Source: Rhodococcus sp. ARC_M6 | GTDB lineage: Bacteria; Actinomycetota; Actinomycetes; Mycobacteriales; Mycobacteriaceae | Assembly (NCBI RefSeq): GCF_022810305.1 | Contig: NZ_JALGQH010000001.1 | Coordinates: 372,001 to 436,000 of the forward strand | DNA: 64,000 bases | Reading direction: 5' to 3' | Part shown: in pieces, positions 16,004 through 27,192 of the stretch | How the letters are laid out: every line of letters begins with the position of its first letter | Position numbering within the stretch: the first letter of the stretch is position 1 | Program-made: the position numbers and the translations under genes | Notes under the pieces: model-generated | Seen by the model: only the letters and a program-made list of their open reading frames with translations | Told to the model about the DNA's origin: nothing | The model's database searches: none

Positions 16004-17863
16004 ATGGGTACTTCAGCGGGTCAGGTAAGCATTCGGAAAGCGCGCGGCGTTTCGGCGACGGCGACATTGCTCGATCGAACAGTGGCAGTCGCAAAGGATT
16101 TCGGACGCTCCGATCTAGTGCGACGACTCGAGAATGCGCAAGTGCGAGTCAGTGATCCGCGTATTCGCATCGTGGTCGTCGGCCCCCTCAAACAGGGCAA
16201 GAGCCAGTTCGTCAATTCATTGCTCGGCATCGACGTGTGCTCGGTGGGTGACGACGAGACTACTGCTGTGGCCACCGTCGTCCAGTACGCGGAAACGGCG
16301 GGCGCCGAACTGATCCTCGCCGACCCCGGCGGTGCGCCTATTCGTGTGCCGCTGCCACTGGACGAACTGATGGGAATCACGCCGGCCACCGTGAGAGCTG
16401 AAGGGCGCGAGGTTCTTCGCGTGGAGGTCGGCGTTCCCAGCCCGCTGTTGGCGGATGGACTGGTCCTTATCGACACCCCCGGTGTGGGTGGTCACGGAAA
16501 TCCTCATGCTGCAGGAACATTGGGTCTGATCACGGCCGCCGACGCGGTACTGATTCTCTCGGATTCGAGCCAGGAGTTCACCGAGCCCGAAGTGGGATTC
16601 ATCCGTCAGGTGATGAACCTGTGCCCGGCTGTTGCGGGTTTGATCAGCAAGACGGACCTGTACCCGCATTGGCGTCGGATTCTCGACGCCGATCGCGGAC
16701 ACCTGCAGCGAGCGGGCCTCGACCTGCCCCTCATCCCGATCTCGTCGGTTCTCCGCTCTCACGCATTGCGCTTGGGGGACAAGGAACTGGAGGCAGAATC
16801 CGGATTCATGGATCTCTATAAGTTCTTGCGCGACAACGTGGTTGCTCGGGCAGAAACGAATACCCGCCGCGCCGTCGCAATGGATGTGAGATCCGCTGCA
16901 GCGCACCTGTCATTGGAAATGGGCAGTGAGCTTGCGGCACTGAAGGATCCGGCTACCGCCGCTGCAGCAGTGGCCGGACTTCACCGAGCGAGGGCAGCAG
17001 CCGAGGAACTCCACAAAAAGACGTCACTGTGGCAGCAGAGCCTCGGCGACGGTATTGCCGACCTTGCGGCAGATATCGACCACGATCTTCGGGATCGTCT
17101 GCGCCGAGTTACACGGCAGGCGGAAGAGACGGTGGACGAGGGCGACCCGGGCAAGGACTGGGACGTGGTGGGCGAGTGGCTCGAACAGGAGATCGCCACT
17201 GCGATCGGGGACAACTTCGTGTGGGCTCACGATCGGGCCCTCTGGTTGGCAGAGGTTGTGGCGCAACACTTTGCCGATACCGGTGAAGTGGCGCTCCCGC
17301 ACCTCGATGTTGCCGACACGGACGAATTTCTGGAGCCCGTCGGTGCGTTGTCCGATCTCGAGTCGGGCCGCATCGGCATCACGCAGAAGGTGCTGGTGGG
17401 CATGCGCGGCTCGTACGGCGGCGTGCTGATGTTCGGTCTGATCACCACGATGATGGGCATGGCGCTGGTCAATCCGATCTCGATCGGCGCTGGGGTCCTG
17501 TTGGGCACCAAGGCTTATCGTGAGGACAAGCAGGCACAGGTGGTCAAGCGTCGGGCCGAGGCCAAAAATGCGATTCGCCGGTTCGCCGACGACGTCAGCT
17601 TTCAGGTCGGCAAGGAATCGAAAGACAGATTGCGATTGGTGCAGCGACTTCTGCGAGATCACTTCACCGATATCGCTGAGCAGGCACTGCGATCGATCAA
17701 CGAATCGCTTCGGGCAACGCAGGAAGCGACCCAATTGGAATCGAGTCAACATGCCACGCGAATCAGGCAATTGGAGACAGACATGCGCGTCGTAGCCGAA
17801 TTAGATTCGCTTGCCGCAACATTGACAGATGCGGGTAAACAGAACGTGGCGGTCGAAGCATGA
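16004..17863 (+). CDS. iniA: IniA-like dynamin-family GTPase
   Basis: A 619-residue bacterial dynamin-like protein. GTPase motifs: G1 GPLKQGKS (60-67), a G2-like DDETT, G3 DTPGVGG, G4 SKTD. A long helical stalk follows, interrupted by a hydrophobic loop (MFGLITTMMGMALVNPISIG) placed where dynamin-like proteins carry a membrane-inserting paddle. Mycobacterial IniA has GTP-dependent membrane-remodelling activity and is induced by isoniazid and ethambutol. It overlaps iniC by four bases (ATGA), which implies translational coupling and a heteromeric pair. Gene order iniB-iniA-iniC is as in mycobacteria. Confidence 0.88.
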   Translation: MGTSAGQVSIRKARGVSATATLLDRTVAVAKDFGRSDLVRRLENAQVRVSDPRIRIVVVGPLKQGKSQFVNSLLGIDVCSVGDDETTAVATVVQYAETAGAELILADPGGAPIRVPLPLDELMGITPATVRAEGREVLRVEVGVPSPLLADGLVLIDTPGVGGHGNPHAAGTLGLITAADAVLILSDSSQEFTEPEVGFIRQVMNLCPAVAGLISKTDLYPHWRRILDADRGHLQRAGLDLPLIPISSVLRSHALRLGDKELEAESGFMDLYKFLRDNVVARAETNTRRAVAMDVRSAAAHLSLEMGSELAALKDPATAAAAVAGLHRARAAAEELHKKTSLWQQSLGDGIADLAADIDHDLRDRLRRVTRQAEETVDEGDPGKDWDVVGEWLEQEIATAIGDNFVWAHDRALWLAEVVAQHFADTGEVALPHLDVADTDEFLEPVGALSDLESGRIGITQKVLVGMRGSYGGVLMFGLITTMMGMALVNPISIGAGVLLGTKAYREDKQAQVVKRRAEAKNAIRRFADDVSFQVGKESKDRLRLVQRLLRDHFTDIAEQALRSINESLRATQEATQLESSQHATRIRQLETDMRVVAELDSLAATLTDAGKQNVAVEA

Positions 17864-19353
17864 ACGCACTCACTGCTGCGGAGTCTGTGCATACTCTGAT
17901 CTCGCAGGCCCGAGAACTGTACGCGGACCAACCTCAGACACGCAGTCAACTGGAAGTGTGTGCGGCCAGACTTGACGAGCCTCTGCGAGTGGCATTGGCA
18001 GGTTCTTTGAAGGCCGGCAAGTCGACTCTTCTCAATTCACTTGTCGGGCAAGATATCGCACCCACAGATGCGACGGAATGTACTCGTGTTGTCACGTGGT
18101 ATCGCAACGGCACCACGCCACAGGTGACGGCGACGGCCGAAGACGGTGACACTTTCAACGTCCCGGTGACACGGCGCGAAGGCAGACTCACCTTCGATCT
18201 GGGGGAACGCACGGCTGACTCCGTCGATCGCATCGATGTCGACTGGCCGTCGTCGGCCCTGGTTCGTACGACGATCATCGACACTCCGGGAACGTCGTCG
18301 TTGTCGACCGAGGTGTCGGCTCGAACCTGGAACATGCTTGTACCCGAAGGCGGTGCACCCGGCGCAGATGCCGTCGTTTATCTGTTGCGGGCGTTGAATG
18401 CGAGCGACATGCAGTTCCTCGGGCGGATCGCCGATCATGTCGGGGGCGAATCCGGACCGCTCGGAGTGGTCGGCGTGCTGTCTCGCGCCGACGAGGTGGG
18501 CGCCGGACGGATGGACGCATTGACGTCCGCCAAGGATGTTGCTGCCCGGTTCGCCGAGGAACTCGAACGCACCGGATTGTGTCAGTCGGTTGTGCCCGTG
18601 GCGGGATTGCTGGCGCTGGCGGCGCGGACAATGAGGCAGAGCGAGTTCGCGGCACTCTCTGCGCTTGCCGAGGTCCCTGCCGACGATCTCGGTCTCGCGC
18701 TCCTGTCCGCGGATCGCTTTGCCAAGGCGGACAGTCCGCTACCCGTCGACGCCGCGATGCGGGCGCAACTTGCAGATCGATTCGGTCTGTTCGGCATTCG
18801 GCTCGCGGTGACGTCGATTAAGTTGGGCGCCAAGGACTCTCCGACTTTGGCAGCAGAGTTGCTCGAACGTAGTGGGCTCGAGGAGTTGCGTCAGGTGATC
18901 GACGTCCAGTTCGGGCAACGGGCCGATCAACTCAAGGCACACACGGCCTTGGTGACGCTGGTGCGAATCCTCGAGAGCAATCCACTCGCGGGTTCGGATT
19001 CGGTCGCGGGTTCGGATTCGGTTGTGGAAGCGGCGCAGGGCTTGCTTGCCGACGTCCACGGTTTCCACGAATTGCGACTGCTGGGACGGCTTCGTTCTGT
19101 GCATACCGACTTGCCCTCGGAAGAGTTGGCGCAGTTGCAGCGACTGATCGGCGGCTACGGAATCAGGGCGAACGATCGCCTGGGTTCCGAACCGAATGGA
19201 TGCGTCGAGGACCAGCGAGCGAAAGCCGTCAGTGCAGCGCGCCATTGGCGTGAATTGTCGACGCACCCGCTCTTCGATCGCTTCACTGCCCGCGCTTGTC
19301 TGGTTGCGGCGCGTAGTGCCGAGGGGATTTTGGCTGAAATCGTGGCCGAATAG
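17860..19353 (+). CDS. iniC: IniC-like dynamin-family GTPase
   Basis: The second dynamin-like GTPase, 497 residues. Motifs: AGSLKAGKSTLLNSL (G1, about 48-54), IDTPGTSSL (G3), SRADEV (G4 variant). It lacks the long hydrophobic paddle seen in IniA, so it probably acts with IniA rather than alone. The ATG overlaps the iniA stop. Length is close to that of mycobacterial IniC (about 490). An in-frame 18-bp duplication (18988-19005 and 19006-19023) gives two copies of AGSDSV in a loop-like region. No clear terminator follows before the MFS gene. Confidence 0.87.
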   Translation: MNALTAAESVHTLISQARELYADQPQTRSQLEVCAARLDEPLRVALAGSLKAGKSTLLNSLVGQDIAPTDATECTRVVTWYRNGTTPQVTATAEDGDTFNVPVTRREGRLTFDLGERTADSVDRIDVDWPSSALVRTTIIDTPGTSSLSTEVSARTWNMLVPEGGAPGADAVVYLLRALNASDMQFLGRIADHVGGESGPLGVVGVLSRADEVGAGRMDALTSAKDVAARFAEELERTGLCQSVVPVAGLLALAARTMRQSEFAALSALAEVPADDLGLALLSADRFAKADSPLPVDAAMRAQLADRFGLFGIRLAVTSIKLGAKDSPTLAAELLERSGLEELRQVIDVQFGQRADQLKAHTALVTLVRILESNPLAGSDSVAGSDSVVEAAQGLLADVHGFHELRLLGRLRSVHTDLPSEELAQLQRLIGGYGIRANDRLGSEPNGCVEDQRAKAVSAARHWRELSTHPLFDRFTARACLVAARSAEGILAEIVAE

Positions 19354-19457
19354 ATCGCCGTTCAGCCTGCGCGACCTTGCCGACGGCTCTATGTTGAGAC
19401 CGGAATGATCCGGACAGAACGCCCCGGTTCGGATTCAGCCTCGAGGGGAGAACCCGC

Positions 19458-21041
19458 ATGGCGAATGACATCAAGTCGAAGTCACCGGAGCGAGCGACGT
19501 ATGTTCTGGGCACACTCATCCTGGTTGCGGCGGTAGCCAACCTCAACCTCTCGGTCGCCAATGTGGCACTTCCCGACATCGGACGAGCATTCGACGCGAG
19601 TCAGACGCAACTGAACTTGATTGCCGTCGGCTATTCCCTGGGTCTGGCCGGCACGGTGCTCTATCTCGGAGCTGTCGGCGACCGGTACGGGCGCAAGATG
19701 CTGCTGGTCGCCGGTATGGCGCTGTCGATACCGGCATCACTGGTCGCTGGATTCTCCGGCAGCTTCGAGGTGTTGTTCGCAGCCCGAATCGTGGGCGGTA
19801 TTTCTGCTGGTCTCGCATTTCCGACGACGCTGGCGATAATCACGGCCTTGTGGGCAGGCCCGGCTCGGACCAAAGCGATTGCCTTATGGTCCGCGATCGG
19901 TGGCGCGATTTCGGCATTGGGCCCGATCGTGTCGGGGGCTCTGCTCGAGAAATCTCACTGGGGTTCGGTCTTCTTCGTGACGCTCCCGTTGGCGCTTCTT
20001 GCTTTGGTCTGCGCGCTGGTGTTGGTGCCCGCGCACGTCAACGAGACGACGGATCCTGTCGATCACCTCGGTGGCATAGTGTCCATCGTTTTCATCGGGG
20101 CACTGATTTTGTCTATCAACTTCGCGCCGGTCAAGGGTTCCGGCACTCTGGCACTGGTTTTGGGAGCCATTGCGCTGGTCGCCGGTATCGGGTTCTTCCT
20201 GCAACAGAAACGAGCCGTCAATCCACTGTTCGATCTACCAGTGGCTGCTCGCCCGACGTTCTGGGTCGCAGCCGTGGGCGGGTTGGTCGTCTTCGGTTCG
20301 CTGATGGGCGCGATGTTCATCGGTCAGCAGTTCCTGCAGAACGTACTCGGCTACTCGACGCTCGCTGCCGGTGCAGCCATCATCCCCGCTGCCATCGCGA
20401 TGGTCATTGTTGCGCCTCGGTCGGCAACGATGATCGAAAGACATGGCGCGCGAGCAACACTGCTGTCCGGCTACCTGTTCGTTGTTCTCGGACTCGTTGT
20501 GGCGCTGACCATGTGGAACGAGAGCACACAGTACTGGCAGGTGGCGCTGGCCTATGCCCTGGTCGGCATCGGTGTCGGTCTGGCGGGTACCCCGGCATCG
20601 CGTTCACTCACCGGATCAGTTCCGGTTTCCCGGGCCGGTATGGCGTCGGGAACCTCTGACCTTCAACGTGATCTGGGTGGGGCGATCATGCAGTCGATTC
20701 TCGGCGGAATCCTCACCGCCGGTTACGCGAAATCGCTGGGAGCATCGATAGCGTCGTCCCCCGACGCCTCGCAGATCACCCCCGAGACGCAGTCGGCTCT
20801 GACCAAGTCGTTCTCCAGCGCGGAAGTTCTCGCGGAACGATATCCGCAATATTCCGAGCAGATCATGTCGGCCGCGAAACATGCTTTCCTGGACGGTGAT
20901 ACGAAGGCATACATCGCCGCAATCATCGTGGTGTGCGCCGGCGCTGTGGTGGTGACGTTCTTCTATCCCCATCGAGAGAGGGAACGTGAACTCATGGCGG
21001 AGTACGCTGCCGACTCGGACCTTCTGGAGAAGAAATCCTGA
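19458..21041 (+). CDS. MFS exporter, DHA2 (14-helix) family
   Basis: A 527-residue major facilitator protein with the spacing of the 14-helix drug:H+ antiporter (EmrB/QacA) family. The loop 2-3 motif GDRYGRK and a motif-C-like helix (SAIGGAISALGPIVSGAL) are present, with a cytoplasmic C-terminal tail. The start is supported by AGGGGAG about 8 bases upstream. It lies 104 bases after iniC on the same strand, so partial co-transcription with iniBAC is possible but not shown. The substrate is unknown. It ends one base short of the convergent LLM oxidoreductase gene. Confidence 0.82.
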   Translation: MANDIKSKSPERATYVLGTLILVAAVANLNLSVANVALPDIGRAFDASQTQLNLIAVGYSLGLAGTVLYLGAVGDRYGRKMLLVAGMALSIPASLVAGFSGSFEVLFAARIVGGISAGLAFPTTLAIITALWAGPARTKAIALWSAIGGAISALGPIVSGALLEKSHWGSVFFVTLPLALLALVCALVLVPAHVNETTDPVDHLGGIVSIVFIGALILSINFAPVKGSGTLALVLGAIALVAGIGFFLQQKRAVNPLFDLPVAARPTFWVAAVGGLVVFGSLMGAMFIGQQFLQNVLGYSTLAAGAAIIPAAIAMVIVAPRSATMIERHGARATLLSGYLFVVLGLVVALTMWNESTQYWQVALAYALVGIGVGLAGTPASRSLTGSVPVSRAGMASGTSDLQRDLGGAIMQSILGGILTAGYAKSLGASIASSPDASQITPETQSALTKSFSSAEVLAERYPQYSEQIMSAAKHAFLDGDTKAYIAAIIVVCAGAVVVTFFYPHRERERELMAEYAADSDLLEKKS

Positions 21042-21042
21042 A

Positions 21043-22047
21043 TCACTCGAGAGCTGCGATCATCGCCGCCACGTCCGCCGGGTCCTGAGTGTAACCCGGG
21101 AAATAGCAACATACCTCGTCGGCATGCTCGCCGAACCTGCGACGAATCTCGGTAGCGCACTCTTCGGGAGTTCCGACAACGGCGAGTGTCGCCAGCATGG
21201 GATCCGTTATGAGAGAAGTCATTTCGGCGTAGCCGCCTCGTTTGGAGAGTGCATTGAGTTCGATTTGAACATCACCCCAGCCTTCGATGTCGAGTACCGG
21301 CCGATAGGCGGGGGTCGAACCGTAGAAGGAGAGCAGGCTCCGGACACCGCGTGCTGCCGCGTCGAGCTGGTCGGCGCTACGGCCAACCCCGACGATAATC
21401 TGCGGAATGATGGCGAATTCGTTTCGTGCCCGACCGGATTCGCGTAATCCCGCATCAACGGCGGGGAGTGTTCGTTCGAGGAAATGTCGCTCGGTGTGGA
21501 ATGGCATGACCAGTAGTCCGTCGGCTACTTCCGCCGCGGTGCGCGTCATGATCGGTCCGAGAGCGCCCATCAGAATCGGTGGTGGACCGTAGGGATTGGG
21601 GCCGGGATCGAAGGTCGGCGGCATCAACGTGTGGGTGAAGAACTCGCCGCGAAAGTTCAACGGTGTGGTGTTCTCCCACGCATCAAGGATTGCCTTGATC
21701 GCGGAGACTGTTTCCTTCATTCGTGCAGCGGGCCGTGACCACGTTGCGCTGTAACGCTTTTCGATGTGCGGCTTGATCTGTGAGCCGAGCCCGAGGCGGA
21801 ATCGGCCACGGCTGAGAAGCTGGAGATCGTTTGCGGAATTGGCCAAGTGCATGGGACTGCGCGGAAATGCGATGGCGACGTTGGTCATCAGATCGAGGTC
21901 CACCGACGAGGCTGCTTCGACGAGGGGGAAGAACACGTCGTGCTGGCCCTCGAAGGTGAACAGGCCGGCGGCGCCGGTTTCGGCGAGTTCGAGGCTGCGG
22001 GCCGCGCCGGCCCCGGGCGAGGAGTCGAGTTGAACGTGAACCTTCAT
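21043..22047 (-). CDS. LLM-class F420-dependent oxidoreductase
   Basis: A 334-residue luciferase-like TIM-barrel protein. Family features: TNVAIAFPRSPMHLANSANDL, SRGRFRLGLGSQIKPHIEKRY and VVGTPEECATEIRRRF. These proteins usually use cofactor F420 or FMN to oxidise or reduce small substrates; in rhodococci and mycobacteria F420 is usual. The start is set at 22047 (MKVHVQLDS) because this ATG overlaps the stop of the upstream membrane-protein gene (ATGA); the longer frame to 22137 would run into that gene. The substrate is not predictable. Confidence 0.78.
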   Translation of the reverse strand: MKVHVQLDSSPGAGAARSLELAETGAAGLFTFEGQHDVFFPLVEAASSVDLDLMTNVAIAFPRSPMHLANSANDLQLLSRGRFRLGLGSQIKPHIEKRYSATWSRPAARMKETVSAIKAILDAWENTTPLNFRGEFFTHTLMPPTFDPGPNPYGPPPILMGALGPIMTRTAAEVADGLLVMPFHTERHFLERTLPAVDAGLRESGRARNEFAIIPQIIVGVGRSADQLDAAARGVRSLLSFYGSTPAYRPVLDIEGWGDVQIELNALSKRGGYAEMTSLITDPMLATLAVVGTPEECATEIRRRFGEHADEVCCYFPGYTQDPADVAAMIAALE

Positions 22048-22604
22048 CGGCGCACGCGCAGCCAGGTGCTGACGCTGGGGGCGAAGGGGGCAATTGCTGC
22101 GACGGCAACGAGGGCGCAGTAGAGAAGGGGTGCCCATTTCAATACGCCGCCGCCGATGCCGTCGGCGGCGGACGTCAAGGACATGAAGCCGAGTCCGGCC
22201 GCGATACTGACGACGCCGACGATTGCCGTCAGGACGCGTCCGGCATTTTTTCGGGCGCGCAGGAGTTGCAGGCTCAGGAGGGCTAGTAGCGCCAGGACGA
22301 GTGCGCCGCCGCCGCTACCGGCAAGCACGACGGTGACGGCGTCGGCGATGTCGGTGGGTGAGTATCCCGGGTTGTCTTGGGCCGTCGAAGCCTCGAGGGT
22401 TGCGCGGACGTCGGTCAGGCTCGAGACGATGACTCCGGCAATTCCGGCGAGCACAACAAACGAACCTGTCCAGGCCGCCGCCGATACGAGCACTGCCCTC
22501 GGCGTCTGATCGCTCGGAGCGGTGTGCAAGGGGCGGATCACAACCTCGGGCCGCGGTGGCGCGGGGCGAGACGGAGGGGTCAGCGATATGTCGGGATCGG
22601 TCAC
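22044..22604 (-). CDS. small multi-pass membrane protein, unknown function
   Basis: About 186 residues if translation starts at GTG 22604 (MTDPDISLTPP). A Pro-rich cytoplasmic N-terminus is followed by four hydrophobic segments: AVLVSAAAWTGSFVVLAGIA, VLAGSGGGALVLALLALLSL, VLTAIVGVVSIAAGLGF and YCALVAVAAIAPFAP. The open frame continues upstream to 22973 across the dnaK start. An ATG at 22706 is possible but would overlap the dnaK promoter, so 22604 is preferred; no ribosome site is clear and translation may be leaderless. It is coupled to the LLM gene by a four-base overlap. I do not recognise the family. Confidence 0.55.
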   Translation of the reverse strand: MTDPDISLTPPSRPAPPRPEVVIRPLHTAPSDQTPRAVLVSAAAWTGSFVVLAGIAGVIVSSLTDVRATLEASTAQDNPGYSPTDIADAVTVVLAGSGGGALVLALLALLSLQLLRARKNAGRVLTAIVGVVSIAAGLGFMSLTSAADGIGGGVLKWAPLLYCALVAVAAIAPFAPSVSTWLRVRR

Positions 22605-22673
22605 CGGCCGATCGTAGCGATCCGGAGCGCTTTCGAGTGATGTGGCACACTTTTCCGGCTTTTCGGGGAAGGT

Positions 22674-22700
22674 GGGAACAAATTTACGTGGGCTGTAGTT
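22674..22700 (+). promoter_or_regulatory. SigR/SigH-type promoter of dnaK operon
   Basis: GGGAAC (22674-22679), an 18-base spacer, then GTT (22698-22700). This matches the GGAAY-N18-GTT consensus of SigR (Streptomyces) and SigH (Mycobacterium), the thiol-oxidative and heat stress sigma factors. The first HAIR starts 15 bases downstream, where a repressor would block the start region. Confidence 0.65.
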
Positions 22701-22715
22701 GACCATTTCGACAAG

Positions 22716-22736
22716 CTTGAGCGCCCTCGGCTCAAC
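22716..22736 (+). promoter_or_regulatory. HAIR operator 1 (HspR site) of dnaK
   Basis: CTTGAGC-N7-GCTCAAC matches the HspR-associated inverted repeat CTTGAGT-N7-ACTCAAG at six of seven bases in the right arm with the usual internal C/G variant. Confidence 0.8.
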
Positions 22737-22770
22737 TTCAAGTTGACTCACGGCCTCGGTCGGAGGCAAA

Positions 22771-22791
22771 CTTGAGCGGAGGACGCTCACC
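22771..22791 (+). promoter_or_regulatory. HAIR operator 2 (HspR site) of dnaK
   Basis: CTTGAGC-N7-GCTCACC, a weaker second HAIR 34 bases after the first and about 75 bases before the dnaK ATG. A pair of sites suggests cooperative HspR-DnaK repression. Confidence 0.65.
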
Positions 22792-22866
22792 AAGCGAAAA
22801 GACTCGCGGTCAGGTTCGAGGTCAAGCACTCGAACCGGGCGGCCGCAGAACGAAAGGTAGAACACT

Positions 22867-24716
<1,850 letters not shown>

Positions 24717-24720
<4 letters not shown>

Positions 24721-25325
24721 CTTCGGACAACACCGAGAACAACCCGGTCGACCCCGAGACCGGTGCACAGGGAGAGGTGGCCGGCGAAGGCCGGCCGCCG
24801 CTCGACTCGGAAGACACAGGGGTAGTGCAGGAAGCGGAGGTCATAGTGGAAGAAGCTTCTGCTGCTGATCAATTGGCTGAGCGCACTGCTGATCTGCAGC
24901 GGCTGCAGGCGGAGTACACCAACTACCGTCGTCGCGTCGACCGCGACAAGCAGGCCAACATCGAGACCGCGAAGGCATCCGTCGTGGGTGCGCTCGTCCC
25001 GATCCTCGACGATCTGGATCGCGCTCGCTCACACGGAGACCTCGTCGAGGGACCGTTGCGGGCCGTCGCAGACAAGCTCAACGACACCCTCACCGGTCTG
25101 GGTTTGACCGTGTTCGGTGTCGAGGGTGACGCTTTTGATCCGGAATTGCACGAAGCCGTGCAACATGAAGGTGAAGGATCGGACCCGGTCTTGAGTGTGG
25201 TCATGCGTAAGGGCTACAAGTTCGGTGACCGCGTCCTGCGCCACGCGATGGTAGGCGTTGCAGATCGAGTGGGCGAGCAGCCCGCCGACGGCAGTGCCGC
25301 AGGCGCAGAAGAAGAATCAAAGTAA
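24717..25325 (+). CDS. grpE: GrpE nucleotide exchange factor
   Basis: A 202-residue GrpE that releases ADP from DnaK. An acidic, disordered N-terminus (about 40 residues) precedes a long coiled coil ([20 protein letters not shown]) and the beta-rich DnaK-binding domain ([38 protein letters not shown]). The start is a GTG overlapping the dnaK stop by four bases. The C-terminal Ala/Glu extension after the conserved domain is ordinary for actinobacteria. Confidence 0.96.
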
Positions 25326-25347
25326 CAGCGAGAGGAGGAGACGCCCA

Positions 25348-26514
25348 GTGAGTCAACGGGAGTGGATCGAGAAGGACTTCTACAAGGAGCTGGGCGTCTC
25401 GTCCACCGCTTCGGCCGACGAGATCAAGAAGGCATATCGCAAGCTGGCCCGGGATCTGCATCCCGACGCCAACCCTGACGATCCGAAGGCCGAAGAGCGC
25501 TTCAAGGCAGTCAGTGAAGCGAACACCATTCTGTCGGATCCGGAGAAGCGCAAGGAATACGACGAAGCTCGAAGGCTCTTTGCCAGTGGTGGTTTCGGCC
25601 CCCGTGGGCAAGGCGGCGGTGGATTCAACTCCGGCGGCGGCGGCTTCGACGTCAGTGACCTGTTCGGCGGCGGCGCAGGTGGGCAGGATTCGGGTCTCGG
25701 CGACATCTTCGGCGGACTGTTCAATCGTGGCGGTCAGCGAACCGCTTCGCCGAACCGTCCACGCCGGGGCAAGGACCTCGAAACCGAAACCACCCTCGGG
25801 TTCCGCGAAGCGGCACTCGGCGAAACGGTTCCACTGAGGATTACCAGCCCCGCATCATGCATAACCTGCCACGGTAGCGGCGCAAAGCCGGGCACCAGTC
25901 CGCGAGTATGCCCGCACTGCAACGGAACCGGTGTCATCAACCGCAACCAGGGCGCTTTCGGATTCAGTGAGCCGTGCGACGACTGTCGGGGTACCGGGTC
26001 GATCATCGACTCGCCGTGCGACGACTGCCATGGCAGTGGTGTCACCAACCGCACTCGTACCATCACGGTGCGTGTCCCGGCCGGTGTCAGCGACGGGTCG
26101 AAGATCAGGCTCAAGGGCAAGGGTGAAGCGGGACTCCGCGGCGCCCCGGCCGGCGACCTCTTTGTCAACATCCGGGTACGTCCCGACTCGGTATTCGGCC
26201 GTAACGGCGACGACCTGACTGTGACGGTTCCGGTGAGCTACGGCGAACTGGTTCTCGGTACTACTCTCTCGGTGCCGACCTTGGAAGGCCGTGTCGGAGT
26301 CAAGATTCCGGCCGGAACGGTCGACGGACGCGTCCTGCGAGTACGGGGACGGGGTATTCCGAAGCGGCCCGAGGGCGCCGGCGATCTACTGGTCACGGTG
26401 AAGGTGTCGGTTCCGCAGAAGCTTGACGATGCCGCGATCGAAGCGCTCGAGACTTATCTCGAAGCAGAGAAGGCGAGCGGATTTGATCCACGGGCCGGGT
26501 GGGCCGGTGTGTGA
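25348..26514 (+). CDS. dnaJ: DnaJ (Hsp40) co-chaperone
   Basis: A 388-residue type I Hsp40. Order of domains: J domain with HPD in [12 protein letters not shown], Gly/Phe-rich linker, zinc-finger domain with four CxxCxGxG repeats ([32 protein letters not shown]), then the C-terminal substrate domains. It stimulates DnaK ATPase and delivers substrates. The GTG start at 25348 is chosen because AGGAGGAG lies 8-16 bases upstream and the J domain begins there; the open frame extending to 25258 is inside grpE. This is the HspR-linked copy (DnaJ1 in mycobacteria). Confidence 0.96.
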   Translation: MSQREWIEKDFYKELGVSSTASADEIKKAYRKLARDLHPDANPDDPKAEERFKAVSEANTILSDPEKRKEYDEARRLFASGGFGPRGQGGGGFNSGGGGFDVSDLFGGGAGGQDSGLGDIFGGLFNRGGQRTASPNRPRRGKDLETETTLGFREAALGETVPLRITSPASCITCHGSGAKPGTSPRVCPHCNGTGVINRNQGAFGFSEPCDDCRGTGSIIDSPCDDCHGSGVTNRTRTITVRVPAGVSDGSKIRLKGKGEAGLRGAPAGDLFVNIRVRPDSVFGRNGDDLTVTVPVSYGELVLGTTLSVPTLEGRVGVKIPAGTVDGRVLRVRGRGIPKRPEGAGDLLVTVKVSVPQKLDDAAIEALETYLEAEKASGFDPRAGWAGV

Positions 26515-26921
26515 TGACCGAACGCCCGAAGAATCAACGAGACGTATCGCTCGATCCTGACGCTCAGATTTTCGTGATTTCGGTGGCAGCCGAACTGGCG
26601 GGCATGCATGCGCAGACTCTGCGCAACTACGACCGCCTCGGTTTGGTGACGCCGCATCGCACTACCGGTGGCGGACGCCGTTACTCGCCGCGAGATGTTG
26701 CACTTCTCCGTGAGGTGCAGCGACTTTCTCAGGACGAGGGCGTCAATCTCGCCGGTATCAAGCGGATCATCGAACTGACGAATCAGGTTGAGGCACTTCA
26801 GCATCGAGTACGAGAACTGGCAGAAGAGATAGCCAAGGTTCATGCCGGCTATCGCCGTGAACTCGTCCCGATCCCACGCAACAATGCGCTGGTGGTGTGG
26901 AAGCCTCGCAATCAGCGGTAA
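26514..26921 (+). CDS. hspR: HspR, MerR-family heat-shock repressor
   Basis: A 135-residue MerR-type regulator. The winged helix-turn-helix (ISVAAELAGMHAQTLRNYDRLGLVTPHRTTGGGRRYS) is followed by a short coiled-coil dimerisation helix. HspR binds HAIR repeats with DnaK as co-repressor and releases on heat shock. ATG at 26514 overlaps the dnaJ stop (TGATG). HAIR sites occur before dnaK (22716, 22771) and clpB (56318), so these are its evident targets in the window. Confidence 0.95.
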   Translation: MTERPKNQRDVSLDPDAQIFVISVAAELAGMHAQTLRNYDRLGLVTPHRTTGGGRRYSPRDVALLREVQRLSQDEGVNLAGIKRIIELTNQVEALQHRVRELAEEIAKVHAGYRRELVPIPRNNALVVWKPRNQR

Positions 26922-26935
26922 CGCTTCAACGTACA

Positions 26936-26985
26936 ACGGTCCGGTGCCCTTTCGAATCTTGTGATTCGAAAGGGCACCGGACCGT
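26936..26985 (+). terminator. terminator of the dnaK-hspR operon
   Basis: A perfect 23-bp stem with a TTGT loop, followed by CTTTGTAT, starting 14 bases after the hspR stop. It probably also stops the convergent small gene at 27004. Confidence 0.9.
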
Positions 26986-27003
26986 CTTTGTATGCCAGGC
27001 GTT

Positions 27004-27192
27004 CTAGCCGTGGGAGATGCCGTTGATGAAGGCGAGCGATCCGCTGGCAATCAGTGCCGGTATCGCGGTAAACGATCCGAACGACGTCTCCAGGACGGGA
27101 GTATCGCTACCCGTCTGCAGAAACTCCACGTAAACGCTGACAACATTGCCAATTCCGGCAATGAGCTTTGAAATCATGTCGATCGAACCCAT
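27004..27192 (-). CDS. 62-residue small protein, unknown
   Basis: Small ORF convergent with hspR. It starts MGSIDMISKLIAGIGNVVSV, preceded by AAGAGAG as a plausible ribosome site. It has no charged signal-peptide start, few charges, and alternating hydrophobic/Gly/Ser stretches (SFTAIPALIASGSLAFING). This composition resembles small mycolate-envelope proteins, such as the corynebacterial PorA/PorH channel peptides that lack signal peptides, but I see no real sequence match. The upstream extension to 27243 has no better start. Function unknown. Confidence 0.5.
   Translation of the reverse strand: MGSIDMISKLIAGIGNVVSVYVEFLQTGSDTPVLETSFGSFTAIPALIASGSLAFINGISHG

Noticed and set aside
18988-19023. 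18-bp duplication in iniC as a regulatory repeat
   Set aside because: It is in frame and encodes AGSDSV twice, so a simple coding duplication explains it.
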